In this document: positions 15,746 through 23,756 of the stretch, piece after piece
How positions within the stretch are numbered: the stretch's first letter is position 1
Layout of the letters: the number at the start of each line of letters is the position of its first letter
NCBI GenBank assembly: GCA_009929615.1
Contig: SAAB01000019.1
Coordinates: 1 to 49,502 of the forward strand
DNA: 49,502 bases
DNA from: Clostridia bacterium
GTDB lineage: Bacteria; Bacillota; Clostridia; Lachnospirales; Lachnospiraceae
Reading direction: 5' to 3'
Made by a program: the position numbers and the translations under genes
Notes under the pieces: model-generated
Seen by the model: only the letters and a program-made list of their open reading frames with translations
The model's database searches: none
What the model was told of the DNA's origin: nothing

Positions 15746-15775
15746 GAATAATTCACAGAATTTTCGTAAATACTA
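15746..15775 (+). promoter_or_regulatory. Possible forespore-type (sigma-F/G) promoter of the DUF378 gene
   Basis: GAATA (15746-15750), 18-base spacer, AATACTA (15769-15775) resembles the sigma-G pattern GHATR / CATnhTA with one mismatch in the -10. No good sigma-A promoter is visible in the same gap. This is pattern matching only. Confidence 0.3.
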
Positions 15776-15802
15776 GAAACAGAAAACAGGAGGTGGAATT
15801 AT

Positions 15803-16006
15803 ATGGAACGTAACTGGTTGGACATTGTTTCCCTTATTTTAATTATTATTGGTGCCATTAACTGGGGGCTCATCGGTTTTTTTAATTTGGATCTTGTATC
15901 TACTATCTTCGGTACAATGTCTATGATTACCCGTATTATTTTTGCTGTTGTTGGCATTGCCGGAATTTACTCACTGGTGCTTTTTTGGAAATTGAAAGCA
16001 GAATAA
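15803..16006 (+). CDS. DUF378 small membrane protein
   Basis: A 67-residue protein with two hydrophobic helices (about 6-26 and 38-60) and the DUF378 signature GAINWGLIGFFNLDLV between them. DUF378 proteins are small membrane proteins of unknown function. It is alone on the plus strand between two large minus-strand operons. CAGGAGGTGG lies 9 bases before the ATG, so it is likely well translated. A shared terminator follows. Confidence 0.85.
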   Translation: MERNWLDIVSLILIIIGAINWGLIGFFNLDLVSTIFGTMSMITRIIFAVVGIAGIYSLVLFWKLKAE

Positions 16007-16034
16007 CTATTTATAACGAATTTCCCTATAACAT

Positions 16035-16074
16035 AAAAGGGCTTCTAACTCAAAAAGTCAGAAGCCCTTTTTTT
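16035..16074. terminator. Bidirectional terminator, DUF378 gene / P-loop gene
   Basis: AAAAGGGCTTCT (16035-16046) and AGAAGCCCTTTT (16060-16071) make a perfect 12-bp stem, with A-runs on one side and seven T residues (16068-16074) on the other. It serves both convergent units. Confidence 0.92.
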
Positions 16075-16079
16075 ACATA

Positions 16080-16499
16080 TTATAAAGCAATAACAACATC
16101 ATTCTGGAATTCTTCCGGTAACTGTTCTGCATCAACTGAAATGCTGATAACAAAATCAATATTAAATCTGGAAGATATATCCTGGAGTCTGGAAAGGACA
16201 AATCCAATATATTCATCTGAAACGGATGAAATCGTCAAAAAGCTATCTAAATACATAGCTTCCATATCGTGGTCCTGTGAAATAAGTCCACAGATAAAAC
16301 CTAAAAAGGCGTCATATGTATCCAGTGGAAATTCGCTTAAATTAATCAGTCGAATCTTATTACTGAGTTCATACATATGTTTGATATTCTTGTCCAGATA
16401 AACAACATTACCATTCGCACTTTTAACAGCATCATTCGCTTTCTGAATTAAATATTTTGTTTTTCCCTTACCTTTTACACCTGCTATAATCTGTATCAT
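16080..16499 (-). CDS. Small P-loop NTPase-like protein, function unknown
   Basis: The 139-residue protein opens MIQIIAGVKGKGKTK, a complete Walker A motif GxxxxGKT at 7-14. A hydrophobic strand ending in Asp (EAMYLD, about 96-101) could be Walker B. The remainder does not match a family I can name, although database entries of this kind sometimes carry a loose 'PilT' label. No pilus genes are present. The ATG at 16497-16499 has GAGGAGG upstream. An in-frame extension to 16565 lacks one. It is last in the elongasome/Min cluster. Confidence 0.72.
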   Translation of the reverse strand: MIQIIAGVKGKGKTKYLIQKANDAVKSANGNVVYLDKNIKHMYELSNKIRLINLSEFPLDTYDAFLGFICGLISQDHDMEAMYLDSFLTISSVSDEYIGFVLSRLQDISSRFNIDFVISISVDAEQLPEEFQNDVVIAL

Positions 16500-16568
16500 G
16501 ATGTTCTCCTCCTCTATCAGTCCCTCGTATATATTTATTATAGTATAGGCAGACTGAAAATTCAATGT

Positions 16569-17672
16569 CTATTTAGGAATTTTATTCAATAGAATATTCA
16601 TTTCGGCATAGAGCTCCTGACTATCCACAGCACCCAGAATTACAGACACATATCCGTTACCTTTTTTGTCCTCATCATAAAGAATCAAACAACTTCCAGC
16701 TTCGTCGGTTGTACCGGTTTTCCCGCCCATAACACGAACACTATCCGGATAGTCGTAGACATCCAGAAAATACTGATTGGTTGTCTCATAAGTTGTTTCA
16801 ATTGTTTCCCCGGCAGCATCCTTATACTTTATATCATAAGATGTCTGGCGAATAGTCTCATGAAATTTATCATATTTTAAGCATGCATCAAAAATAAGAT
16901 ATAAATCATAGGCACTTGTATAATGGTCGCTGTCGTGAAGGCCACTCGGATTAACAAAATGGGTATCCACACAACCAAGATTTTTTGCCTCTTGATTCAT
17001 CATGGCAGCAAAGCCATCGATACTTCCACCGATATGAATAGCCAAAGCATTTGCCGCATCATTACCACTGTAGATAAGCAAACCATAGAAAAGCTGTTCT
17101 ACCGTAAGCTCATCTCCAACTTCAAAACCACATAATTTTGCACCATACTCATCAACTACCATATCTTCCGTAAAAATCACCTTGTCCGAAAAATTGGCCT
17201 TTTCAAGGGTTATAAGGGCTGTCATGATTTTTGTAACACTGGCCGGATAAACCCGGTCATAAACAGCTTTGCCATAAACTCCCGTCAGAGTTGAAGTTCC
17301 TGCGAGAAGTCCGGTCTCAGCATCAATATCCGCTTCCTCATCTTCTGTTTCTGCAGCGGTTGTCTCTGTTTCTTCGGTCGTCTCTTTCGTTGTTGATTTT
17401 GTCTCTGAGGATTCGTCTGTTTCCAGGGTTTCATCCGTCTCTGAAGATGAAGTTTCTTCTGTTTCTGAGACACTCACCGTACTACTTTTAGGAAAGATAA
17501 CCAAATCCTTTGCAAAAAAATCATAATCATCACTTGTGTTTGTATTTATAATCAAACTTGTTGTATTTAAAGCTGTGTCCGAATAGGACTTAATGACAGA
17601 TGCCGGTCCGCTGCATCCACATAGCAGGCTGGCAGTCAATAGACATGCTATGCCCGTTCCCAGTTTTTTCAT
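16569..17672 (-). CDS. D-alanyl-D-alanine carboxypeptidase lipoprotein (peptidase S11)
   Basis: A 367-residue penicillin-binding protein 5-type enzyme that trims the terminal D-Ala of peptidoglycan stem peptides. The active-site motifs are Ser145-x-x-Lys148 (ASVTKI), Ser202-Gly-Asn (YSGNDAAN) and Lys318-Thr-Gly (GGKTGT). It has a lipobox ending at Cys20 (LLCGC) rather than a plain signal peptide, then a Thr/Glu/Ser-rich spacer (about 62-115) that probably reaches into the wall. The C-terminal membrane helix and beta domain of classical PBP5 are absent. It is in the rodA operon. Confidence 0.92.
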   Translation of the reverse strand: MKKLGTGIACLLTASLLCGCSGPASVIKSYSDTALNTTSLIINTNTSDDYDFFAKDLVIFPKSSTVSVSETEETSSSETDETLETDESSETKSTTKETTEETETTAAETEDEEADIDAETGLLAGTSTLTGVYGKAVYDRVYPASVTKIMTALITLEKANFSDKVIFTEDMVVDEYGAKLCGFEVGDELTVEQLFYGLLIYSGNDAANALAIHIGGSIDGFAAMMNQEAKNLGCVDTHFVNPSGLHDSDHYTSAYDLYLIFDACLKYDKFHETIRQTSYDIKYKDAAGETIETTYETTNQYFLDVYDYPDSVRVMGGKTGTTDEAGSCLILYDEDKKGNGYVSVILGAVDSQELYAEMNILLNKIPK

Positions 17673-17695
17673 AGTATTCTCATCCTGTTCTTAAA

Positions 17696-18088
17696 TTATT
17701 TATAAAACTCACGCCAGTCCAAATCGCCTCTGTCAAGAGCCTTTATCAAAAGTTCTGCCGTTGCCAGATTCGTTGCAATAGGTATATTGTGATTATCGCA
17801 AAGGCGAATAAGGGTATGTACATCTGTCATCTGACCAATTTGAGCTGGATTTCTCATGAAAATAACCAGGTCTATATCGTTATTTTCAATCTGTGAACCC
17901 ATCTGCTGCTCACCGCCCAAAGTTCCTGCCAGATATTTATGAACTGTCAGGTTGGTAACTTCCTCAATAAGTCGTCCCGTTGTTCCCGTCGCAAAGAGTT
18001 CATGCTTCGCCAGTATGCCCCTATATGCGATACAGAAATTCTGCATTAATTTCTTTTTACTCTCATGTGCAACAAATCCTATATTCAT
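17696..18088 (-). CDS. mgsA: Methylglyoxal synthase homologue with altered active site
   Basis: A 130-residue protein of methylglyoxal synthase length and fold, with ATGTTGRLI (phosphate binding, about 33-41), LGGEQQMG and IPIATNLATAELLI. The family converts dihydroxyacetone phosphate to methylglyoxal. Compared from memory with the E. coli enzyme, Asp71 is Glu60, Asp91 is Asn80, the His98 region is shortened and replaced, and Asp20 is Glu9, while Asp101 appears kept as Asp89. Activity is therefore uncertain. It lies 5 bases beyond the rodA stop, a position conserved in related genomes. Confidence 0.82.
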   Translation of the reverse strand: MNIGFVAHESKKKLMQNFCIAYRGILAKHELFATGTTGRLIEEVTNLTVHKYLAGTLGGEQQMGSQIENNDIDLVIFMRNPAQIGQMTDVHTLIRLCDNHNIPIATNLATAELLIKALDRGDLDWREFYK

Positions 18089-18093
18089 AACAC

Positions 18094-19227
18094 TTATCTC
18101 CTGCCTTTCTGCAAATCTATATTGATAACGAGTCCTATGCCCGCCATATTGGCAAGCAGTGAGCTCAAACCATAACTGATGAAGGGTAATGGCAAACCGG
18201 TATTCGGAAGCAAATTAGTTGCCACACCAATATTAACAAATGTCTGAAAAGCAATCATGGAAGCCACACCAATAGCAATAAGCCTGCCATTTATATTGGT
18301 CGTGTTTTTCGCAACCTTCAAACATTCATAGACAATACAGGCTAGTAATATAATGGTTATACAACTGCCAATAAAACCCAGTTCTTCGCCGATTACAGAA
18401 AAAATGAAGTCGGTCTGCTGCTCTGATATAAAATTTCCACCTTTAACAGATGTAATTGTATTATTATTCAGTCCTTTTCCGGTAATCATTCCGGAGCCAA
18501 TGGCCATAACGGAATTATACTGCTGATTGGCTGTTGTCTGCTGATATTCTGACGGATTAAGAAAGGCTAAAATTCGATTCAACTGATAACCATGAAGCAG
18601 AATCTGAAATGGCTGTTGTATATACCAGGCGAGAAATCCCAATACCGGTACTCCAAAAAGGCAAACCCGGCCAATAAACTTATAGCTCAACCCACCACAG
18701 AAAATCATCATAAGAAAAATAAAAAGGAAAACCAGTGTGGTGGACATATTCGGCTCCCTGTAAATCAGGAAAACAGGAATCATATAAATAATCCCAATCA
18801 TCAAAAGGGTTTTTAGCTGGCTAATCTGCCCGCGCCGGTCTACAATGAGTTTTGTTAGAACAATAATCATCATAATCTTTGCAAACTCACTGGGCTGAAT
18901 CGTTCCAAAGGAGCCCAGAGAAAACCAACGGCGTGCACCGTTGACTTCGACACCAAAAATCAACACAGCCACCAGCATAAGCACTGACAAAAAATAAATT
19001 GGCCAGTGAAACTTTAAAATGAAATTAAAGTCTATAAAAGATATAATAATTAAACCAACCAGCCCGATCATCAAACCAATCAGCTGTTTTCTGGCATAGC
19101 CATCCGCCGCACTTTCAATAACAAATACTCCCAATATAGATGCTGCAATAACAAGCAGTAAAAGGCGCCAGTTATATTTTTTTAAATTATAATTCAGAAA
19201 TCGAAATCTGTCTTCGTATAAATTCAT
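18094..19227 (-). CDS. rodA: SEDS peptidoglycan polymerase RodA
   Basis: A 377-residue polytopic protein (about ten membrane helices) of the SEDS glycosyltransferase family. It has RRWFSLGSFGTIQPSEFAK near 80-100 and LPNTGLPLPFISYG near 343-356, the signature end of RodA/FtsW. RodA polymerises glycan with PBP2, whose gene is in the same cluster. The ATG at 19225-19227 shares a base with the minE stop (TAATG) and has AAGGTG at 8 bases. A TTG two codons upstream is less likely. Confidence 0.95.
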   Translation of the reverse strand: MNLYEDRFRFLNYNLKKYNWRLLLLVIAASILGVFVIESAADGYARKQLIGLMIGLVGLIIISFIDFNFILKFHWPIYFLSVLMLVAVLIFGVEVNGARRWFSLGSFGTIQPSEFAKIMMIIVLTKLIVDRRGQISQLKTLLMIGIIYMIPVFLIYREPNMSTTLVFLFIFLMMIFCGGLSYKFIGRVCLFGVPVLGFLAWYIQQPFQILLHGYQLNRILAFLNPSEYQQTTANQQYNSVMAIGSGMITGKGLNNNTITSVKGGNFISEQQTDFIFSVIGEELGFIGSCITIILLACIVYECLKVAKNTTNINGRLIAIGVASMIAFQTFVNIGVATNLLPNTGLPLPFISYGLSSLLANMAGIGLVINIDLQKGRR

Positions 19228-19511
19228 TAGCAAATCACCTTATTTATCTCCTTAAACGGGATGCGTGCCACTAAAACCATGGAGCATTCCCTTGGAAGAC
19301 CATTGTCCTGCTGAAGGATGTTGACCTCCATGTGGTCCGTGTCTATTTCCATATATTTCGAAAGGGTCAAACCGATATCTCCTTTAATGCCACTGATAAA
19401 ATCAGCAGAGCAGTCTGCCCGGTCCGAAATCAAAAGTGTCTTCAACCGCCGCTTTGCGACAGCACCCGACCCTCTTTTTTTCTTTTTATAAAATCTGAAC
19501 AGCCATCTCAT
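19227..19511 (-). CDS. minE: Division-site topological factor MinE
   Basis: The 94-residue protein matches MinE, with a basic N-terminal membrane-targeting part (RFYKKKKRGSG), an anti-MinCD helix (AKRRLKTLLISDRA, about 19-32) and a C-terminal dimerisation domain (GDIGLTLSKYMEIDTDHMEVN). MinE stimulates the ATPase of MinD and drives Min oscillation. It lies 10 bases after minD and overlaps rodA by one base. Confidence 0.93.
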   Translation of the reverse strand: MRWLFRFYKKKKRGSGAVAKRRLKTLLISDRADCSADFISGIKGDIGLTLSKYMEIDTDHMEVNILQQDNGLPRECSMVLVARIPFKEINKVIC

Positions 19512-19521
19512 TCTTGGTCAC

Positions 19522-20313
19522 CTACCCTCTCACCAGGAAATGTGCCAGTCTGCGAAACCATCCCATCTGATATCTATCTGTCAAATAAGGAACCTCAGCT
19601 CCCATTATTCGCATGCATATATTCGCATAAGCCTGCCCGGCCATTGTTGAACGACCAACCAAAGGTTCCCCCTGATTTGTAGAAATAACTACATTCTCAT
19701 CATCAGGAACAGCACCGATCAAATCAACAGAAAGAATATCCATGATATCTCCCAGAGACATCATATCTCCACTTCGAATCATATCAAAACGAAGACGATT
19801 GACAATCAAATCCATACGGCCAATCCGGCCGGCCTCTAAAAGCCCAATAATCCGGTCTGCATCCCGTATGGCCGCCACTTCCGGCGTTGTTACAATCATT
19901 GCCCTGTCCGCGCCTGCTATAGCATTTTGAAATCCCTGTTCAATACCTGCCGGACAATCCAGAATGATATAATCAAAGTCTTCCCGCATCTGTTCAACAA
20001 GCTTTTTCATCTGTTCCGGCGAAACACTGGTTTTATCCCTCGTTTGAGCAGATGGAAGCAAATATAATGTTGGATACCGTTTGTCACGAATCAGGGCCTG
20101 TTTCAAACGGCAACTACCTTCTATAACATCTACCAGATTATAAATAATACGATTTTCCAAACCAAGTATGACATCCAGATTTCTTAGTCCAATATCCGTA
20201 TCAATCATGACTACCCTTTTATTCATCTGGGTTAGTCCCATACCGATATTGGCTGTTGTCGTTGTCTTTCCAACGCCGCCTTTTCCTGATGTAATAACAA
20301 TGACCTCACTCAT
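19522..20313 (-). CDS. minD: Septum-site ATPase MinD
   Basis: The 263-residue ParA/MinD-type ATPase has the deviant Walker A KGGVGKTT at 11-18, switch I DIGLRNLD, Walker B-like YIILDCPAGIE and a C-terminal amphipathic membrane-targeting helix (GWFRRLAHFLV). The ATG at 20311-20313 has GGAGGG at 7 bases. The longer in-frame start at 20340 has no ribosome binding site. MinC, its usual partner, is not encoded between PBP2 and minD. A strong promoter lies just upstream. Confidence 0.96.
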   Translation of the reverse strand: MSEVIVITSGKGGVGKTTTTANIGMGLTQMNKRVVMIDTDIGLRNLDVILGLENRIIYNLVDVIEGSCRLKQALIRDKRYPTLYLLPSAQTRDKTSVSPEQMKKLVEQMREDFDYIILDCPAGIEQGFQNAIAGADRAMIVTTPEVAAIRDADRIIGLLEAGRIGRMDLIVNRLRFDMIRSGDMMSLGDIMDILSVDLIGAVPDDENVVISTNQGEPLVGRSTMAGQAYANICMRIMGAEVPYLTDRYQMGWFRRLAHFLVRG

Positions 20314-20366
20314 ACTGATTCCCTCCATGCCATAAATCATGGAATTAACCAGCTGATGACCTATTC

Positions 20367-20395
20367 ATCATATTTGAGTTTTTTCTAAAAGTCAA
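20367..20395 (-). promoter_or_regulatory. Internal promoter for minD-minE-rodA
   Basis: Leftward TTGACT (20395-20390), 17-base spacer, TATGAT (20372-20367): five of six bases match in each hexamer. It makes minD and the following genes independent of the mreB-PBP2 transcript. Confidence 0.8.
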
Positions 20396-20458
20396 ATAGT
20401 TTGCCGATTAACCCCATTGTTATCATTTCTTTGAATAAGAATTATCATTGGTATTTTG

Positions 20459-23251
20459 TTAATCAGAAACTGTAACGCCTTCAACGTTGGCTGCCTGACG
20501 TTTTCCGTCAGTTGCTGTATTCTCATGGAATACATAAGAAAGCATATTTTTTGCAACGCTTCCTGAATTGTATGAGCCGTAGCCATATGGCAGCACAACA
20601 GTCACCGTTATTTCAGGATTATCATAAGGTGCAAAACAAACAAATAAACCATGGTCCGGACGAAGCGCATTCTCCTGGGCCGTACCGGATTTACCGGCAA
20701 CTTCTATATCCAGATCAGCAAATACTGAATTGAAGGAGGAGTTGCCAATTACTTTATACATACCGTTAAAAATGGAATTCCATGTAGATGCTTTAAAATC
20801 CACATGTTCCACAATTTCCGGAGCATAATCTTGAATCAGCTGTTCATTCGGGTCTGTTAATTTATCCAAAATGGAAAGATTATACAAATCCCCTTTACTT
20901 GCAAGGGTTGTAATATATCTTGCAATCTGTGATGGTGTATAGCTGTTTCTGGCCTGTCCAATAGCCGAACGAACAGAGTCCATATCCGACATGGTTGGTG
21001 GTGATTCTTCCAGTTCAATGCCAGATTCCCTGTCTAAGCCAAAAAGTGCCATATACTTACGTAATCGTTGAATTCCATATTCAGAATTATAATATCCTGT
21101 AGAATCAATCCCCAGTAAAAATCCGACTTCGTAGAAAAAGTAGTTGCAGGATTCTTTAATGGCATCTGTCACCTCAATAGAGCCATGGCCAACCTGTGTT
21201 GACCAACAGCTTGGTGATGGTACGACTTTATCAAATTCGATCAAGTCTGTAATATAGGTTTCCGGGGTAATGACACCCTCTTCCAGACCAGCAGCAGCTG
21301 TAATCATCTTGAAGGTTGAACCCGGAGCTGTTTTCTGAAGCATTGCACGATTATAGAGTGGAAGTGATTCATTCTCCAACAGCGATGTATAATAATCACC
21401 ATCCCCAATCCGGTTCGCATCATAATTTGGATAGGAAACCAGCGCCAGCACTTCGCCTGTTTTTGGATCTGTTGCTACCAGTGAGCCTGAACAAGGGTCT
21501 AATGCCAGCATATCCGGTGTAATCTCCAAATTCAAAATTTTATCATAAACAAACGCATATGGGTCAAGATTGCCTGTAAGCAAATTCTCATACTGGTCAT
21601 CCTTTTCAAATACATTTTGTTCATATAACAAGAGACATATCTGTGTTCCGTTAATCATGCCCTGATCCAGCATAGATTTATATACAATCTTTGAAAAACT
21701 TCTATTCTCCTCCAAATCTCTGAGAATATAATCCAAAAGTGCTGTATATATTTCATTAGAATCCAGAAAGGAATTGGAAATATCCAGAGCATCTACACTA
21801 ACAGCATCCCGTCCGATGGCATAATGGAGGTACTGATAAAAACTGGTATTGCCACTGTCCCACTGCTGATAAATTTCATCATCCGAAGATAATTTTGTAG
21901 TATCGAGAATACCACTGCTAATAATTATATTTTCAATCAGATCAATATATTCCCGTTCTTCTTCAGAACATCCATTATAGCTATTCTGATTTGTTCCATC
22001 CAGCAAATACCGGATAATTTCAAACTTACCACTTTCCTGAGATGAATAGGTTTCATATACTGTCTTTTCCAAATCAGAAGCCGTCTTTTCTTCCAGCTGG
22101 TCCAAATCAATAATACCGTTTTTAATAAAGGCGTAATATACATCATTGATTTCAATCCGACCCTCTCCACTGGTGGATAACTTCTGCAGTATAATACCTG
22201 CAATTTCTTCCTCCAGTAAGTTGTAGGCCTGCATCTGGTAATCTTTATCAATCGTCAGATACAGATTGTTTCCCGGTGAGGATTCAACCCGCTCTGCAAC
22301 TTCCAAGACACTTCCCAGACTATCTACATATACCGTCTGACTTCCCTTGACACCATGGAGTTCTTCTTCAAAGCTTTGTTCAAGACCAGTCTTTCCTACT
22401 ATATCTCCGGAGGCATAACTGTCTTCTCCCGCTAGCTGAAAAGCTGTCAGCTCATCTTCGGAAATCTCTCCACAATAACCTGTGACATTTGAAAAATATT
22501 TGCTGTCTTCATACTGACGCACATAATCTTGTTCAATCGACACTCCCGGCAATTCTGCTGTGTTCTCTTTAATCTTGGCAACGAGGGTATCATTAACATC
22601 TGAAGCAACCGTTACGGAAAGGTACTGTTCATATCGCTTCATGTAAAGTTCATATCGGATAGCCGCAATTTTCAAAGCTTCTTCCGTCGTATAACTGTCA
22701 TCAATGCCAAACATTGAGGTCGTGTCATCACCATTGCACATATAATCAAAGACTTCCTCAACGGTGGCGTTCTTTTGTTCTTCTGATAGCTGGTCAATAT
22801 TGTCCTTGCCGTAGACATTACGAATAAAACGAAGGAGTGTATTGCCACTGGCTGTAAATTCTAAGGTTCCATCTTCATAAACCTGTATCGGAATATTATA
22901 AACCGCTTCATAATTGGATGCTTCAATCAATTGAATCAGCTGATGAATCATAGCATTTCTTGAAGCATTTGTATCAAGCAGTGAACTATCTTCAATAATT
23001 ACAGAATTAGCCAGTCTGTTGTATGCCAGAAGCTTGCCATTCCTATCGTAAATAGCCCCTCTGGAACTCGGAAGTTCTGTCTCCTTCTGTATACGGTATG
23101 TAAAACTTTCCAGATAATTTTCACCTTCAATAACCTGCAGTACAAAAACTTTGTAAATAAGCAGGGCAAAAAGAATCGTGAAAAAGGCACTAATTACGAA
23201 TATTCTTGATTTTGCCAACTCTGAAATGTAATTGAATATTTTCTTAATCAA
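20459..23251 (-). CDS. mrdA: Penicillin-binding protein 2 (transpeptidase), large form
   Basis: The enlarged class B PBP of about 930 residues has a membrane helix (about 16-40), a dimerisation domain including PSSRGAIYDRNG (about 61-72) and a transpeptidase domain. Catalytic motifs are Ser645-x-x-Lys648 (GSTFKM), Ser701-Cys-Asn and Lys854-Ser-Gly (GKSGTAQ). Between LYLTIDKDYQ (about 330) and SLVATDPKTGEVLALVS (about 590) lies an insertion of roughly 200 residues absent from classical PBP2. The frame is open to 23323. I choose TTG at 23249-23251, overlapping the mreD stop, with GGAAGTG 9 bases upstream. A GTG four codons earlier is the alternative. Confidence 0.9.
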   Translation of the reverse strand: MIKKIFNYISELAKSRIFVISAFFTILFALLIYKVFVLQVIEGENYLESFTYRIQKETELPSSRGAIYDRNGKLLAYNRLANSVIIEDSSLLDTNASRNAMIHQLIQLIEASNYEAVYNIPIQVYEDGTLEFTASGNTLLRFIRNVYGKDNIDQLSEEQKNATVEEVFDYMCNGDDTTSMFGIDDSYTTEEALKIAAIRYELYMKRYEQYLSVTVASDVNDTLVAKIKENTAELPGVSIEQDYVRQYEDSKYFSNVTGYCGEISEDELTAFQLAGEDSYASGDIVGKTGLEQSFEEELHGVKGSQTVYVDSLGSVLEVAERVESSPGNNLYLTIDKDYQMQAYNLLEEEIAGIILQKLSTSGEGRIEINDVYYAFIKNGIIDLDQLEEKTASDLEKTVYETYSSQESGKFEIIRYLLDGTNQNSYNGCSEEEREYIDLIENIIISSGILDTTKLSSDDEIYQQWDSGNTSFYQYLHYAIGRDAVSVDALDISNSFLDSNEIYTALLDYILRDLEENRSFSKIVYKSMLDQGMINGTQICLLLYEQNVFEKDDQYENLLTGNLDPYAFVYDKILNLEITPDMLALDPCSGSLVATDPKTGEVLALVSYPNYDANRIGDGDYYTSLLENESLPLYNRAMLQKTAPGSTFKMITAAAGLEEGVITPETYITDLIEFDKVVPSPSCWSTQVGHGSIEVTDAIKESCNYFFYEVGFLLGIDSTGYYNSEYGIQRLRKYMALFGLDRESGIELEESPPTMSDMDSVRSAIGQARNSYTPSQIARYITTLASKGDLYNLSILDKLTDPNEQLIQDYAPEIVEHVDFKASTWNSIFNGMYKVIGNSSFNSVFADLDIEVAGKSGTAQENALRPDHGLFVCFAPYDNPEITVTVVLPYGYGSYNSGSVAKNMLSYVFHENTATDGKRQAANVEGVTVSD

Positions 23252-23756
23252 TACGGTTTTCACTTCCTTTAATTTCAATTCTGCGATTTGTCCAGCTGAT
23301 AAGCCGATATAAAAAAACAGCAAGAATCAGTGTATATATAGTTTCAGGAATGATAATTTTCCCAAGATAAAACGGAAAATCCATACGTCCCCGTGTCAAA
23401 AAGCTAAATAAATAAACAGCAATGCCGTAAAGTATGTCTGCAACACCGATAATAACTATCGGCAGAGTCATGTCCTCTTCATAAAAAATCTGTTTAACAT
23501 ATCCGGTCAGATAACCAAGCACCGCCAGTACAAGCGCATAGAATCCAAAATACATGGCAAATAAGGCATCCATTAAAATGCCACAGAAAAATCCGACCAC
23601 ACAGCCCTCTGTTTTTCCACGTATCATACCGATAGATGCCGTACATATAACAAACAAATTCGGTACAATGCCCCCGAGGGCTAGATGGGTGAAAACACCT
23701 GTCTGCATGAAGAATGCGAGGATTACAATGGCAACATAAAATATCAGCCGACGCAT
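23244..23756 (-). CDS. mreD: Rod-shape protein MreD
   Basis: A 170-residue protein with about five membrane helices, between mreC and PBP2, matching MreD in size and position. The conserved acidic/aromatic stretch VGFFCGILMDALF is visible (about 55-67). MreD is a membrane component of the elongasome. The ATG shares a base with the mreC stop (TAATG). Confidence 0.92.
   Translation of the reverse strand: MRRLIFYVAIVILAFFMQTGVFTHLALGGIVPNLFVICTASIGMIRGKTEGCVVGFFCGILMDALFAMYFGFYALVLAVLGYLTGYVKQIFYEEDMTLPIVIIGVADILYGIAVYLFSFLTRGRMDFPFYLGKIIIPETIYTLILAVFLYRLISWTNRRIEIKGSENRID

Noticed and set aside
17291-17491. Overlapping frames on both strands in the DD-carboxypeptidase gene
   Set aside because: They arise from the Thr/Glu-rich spacer repeats and match no protein.
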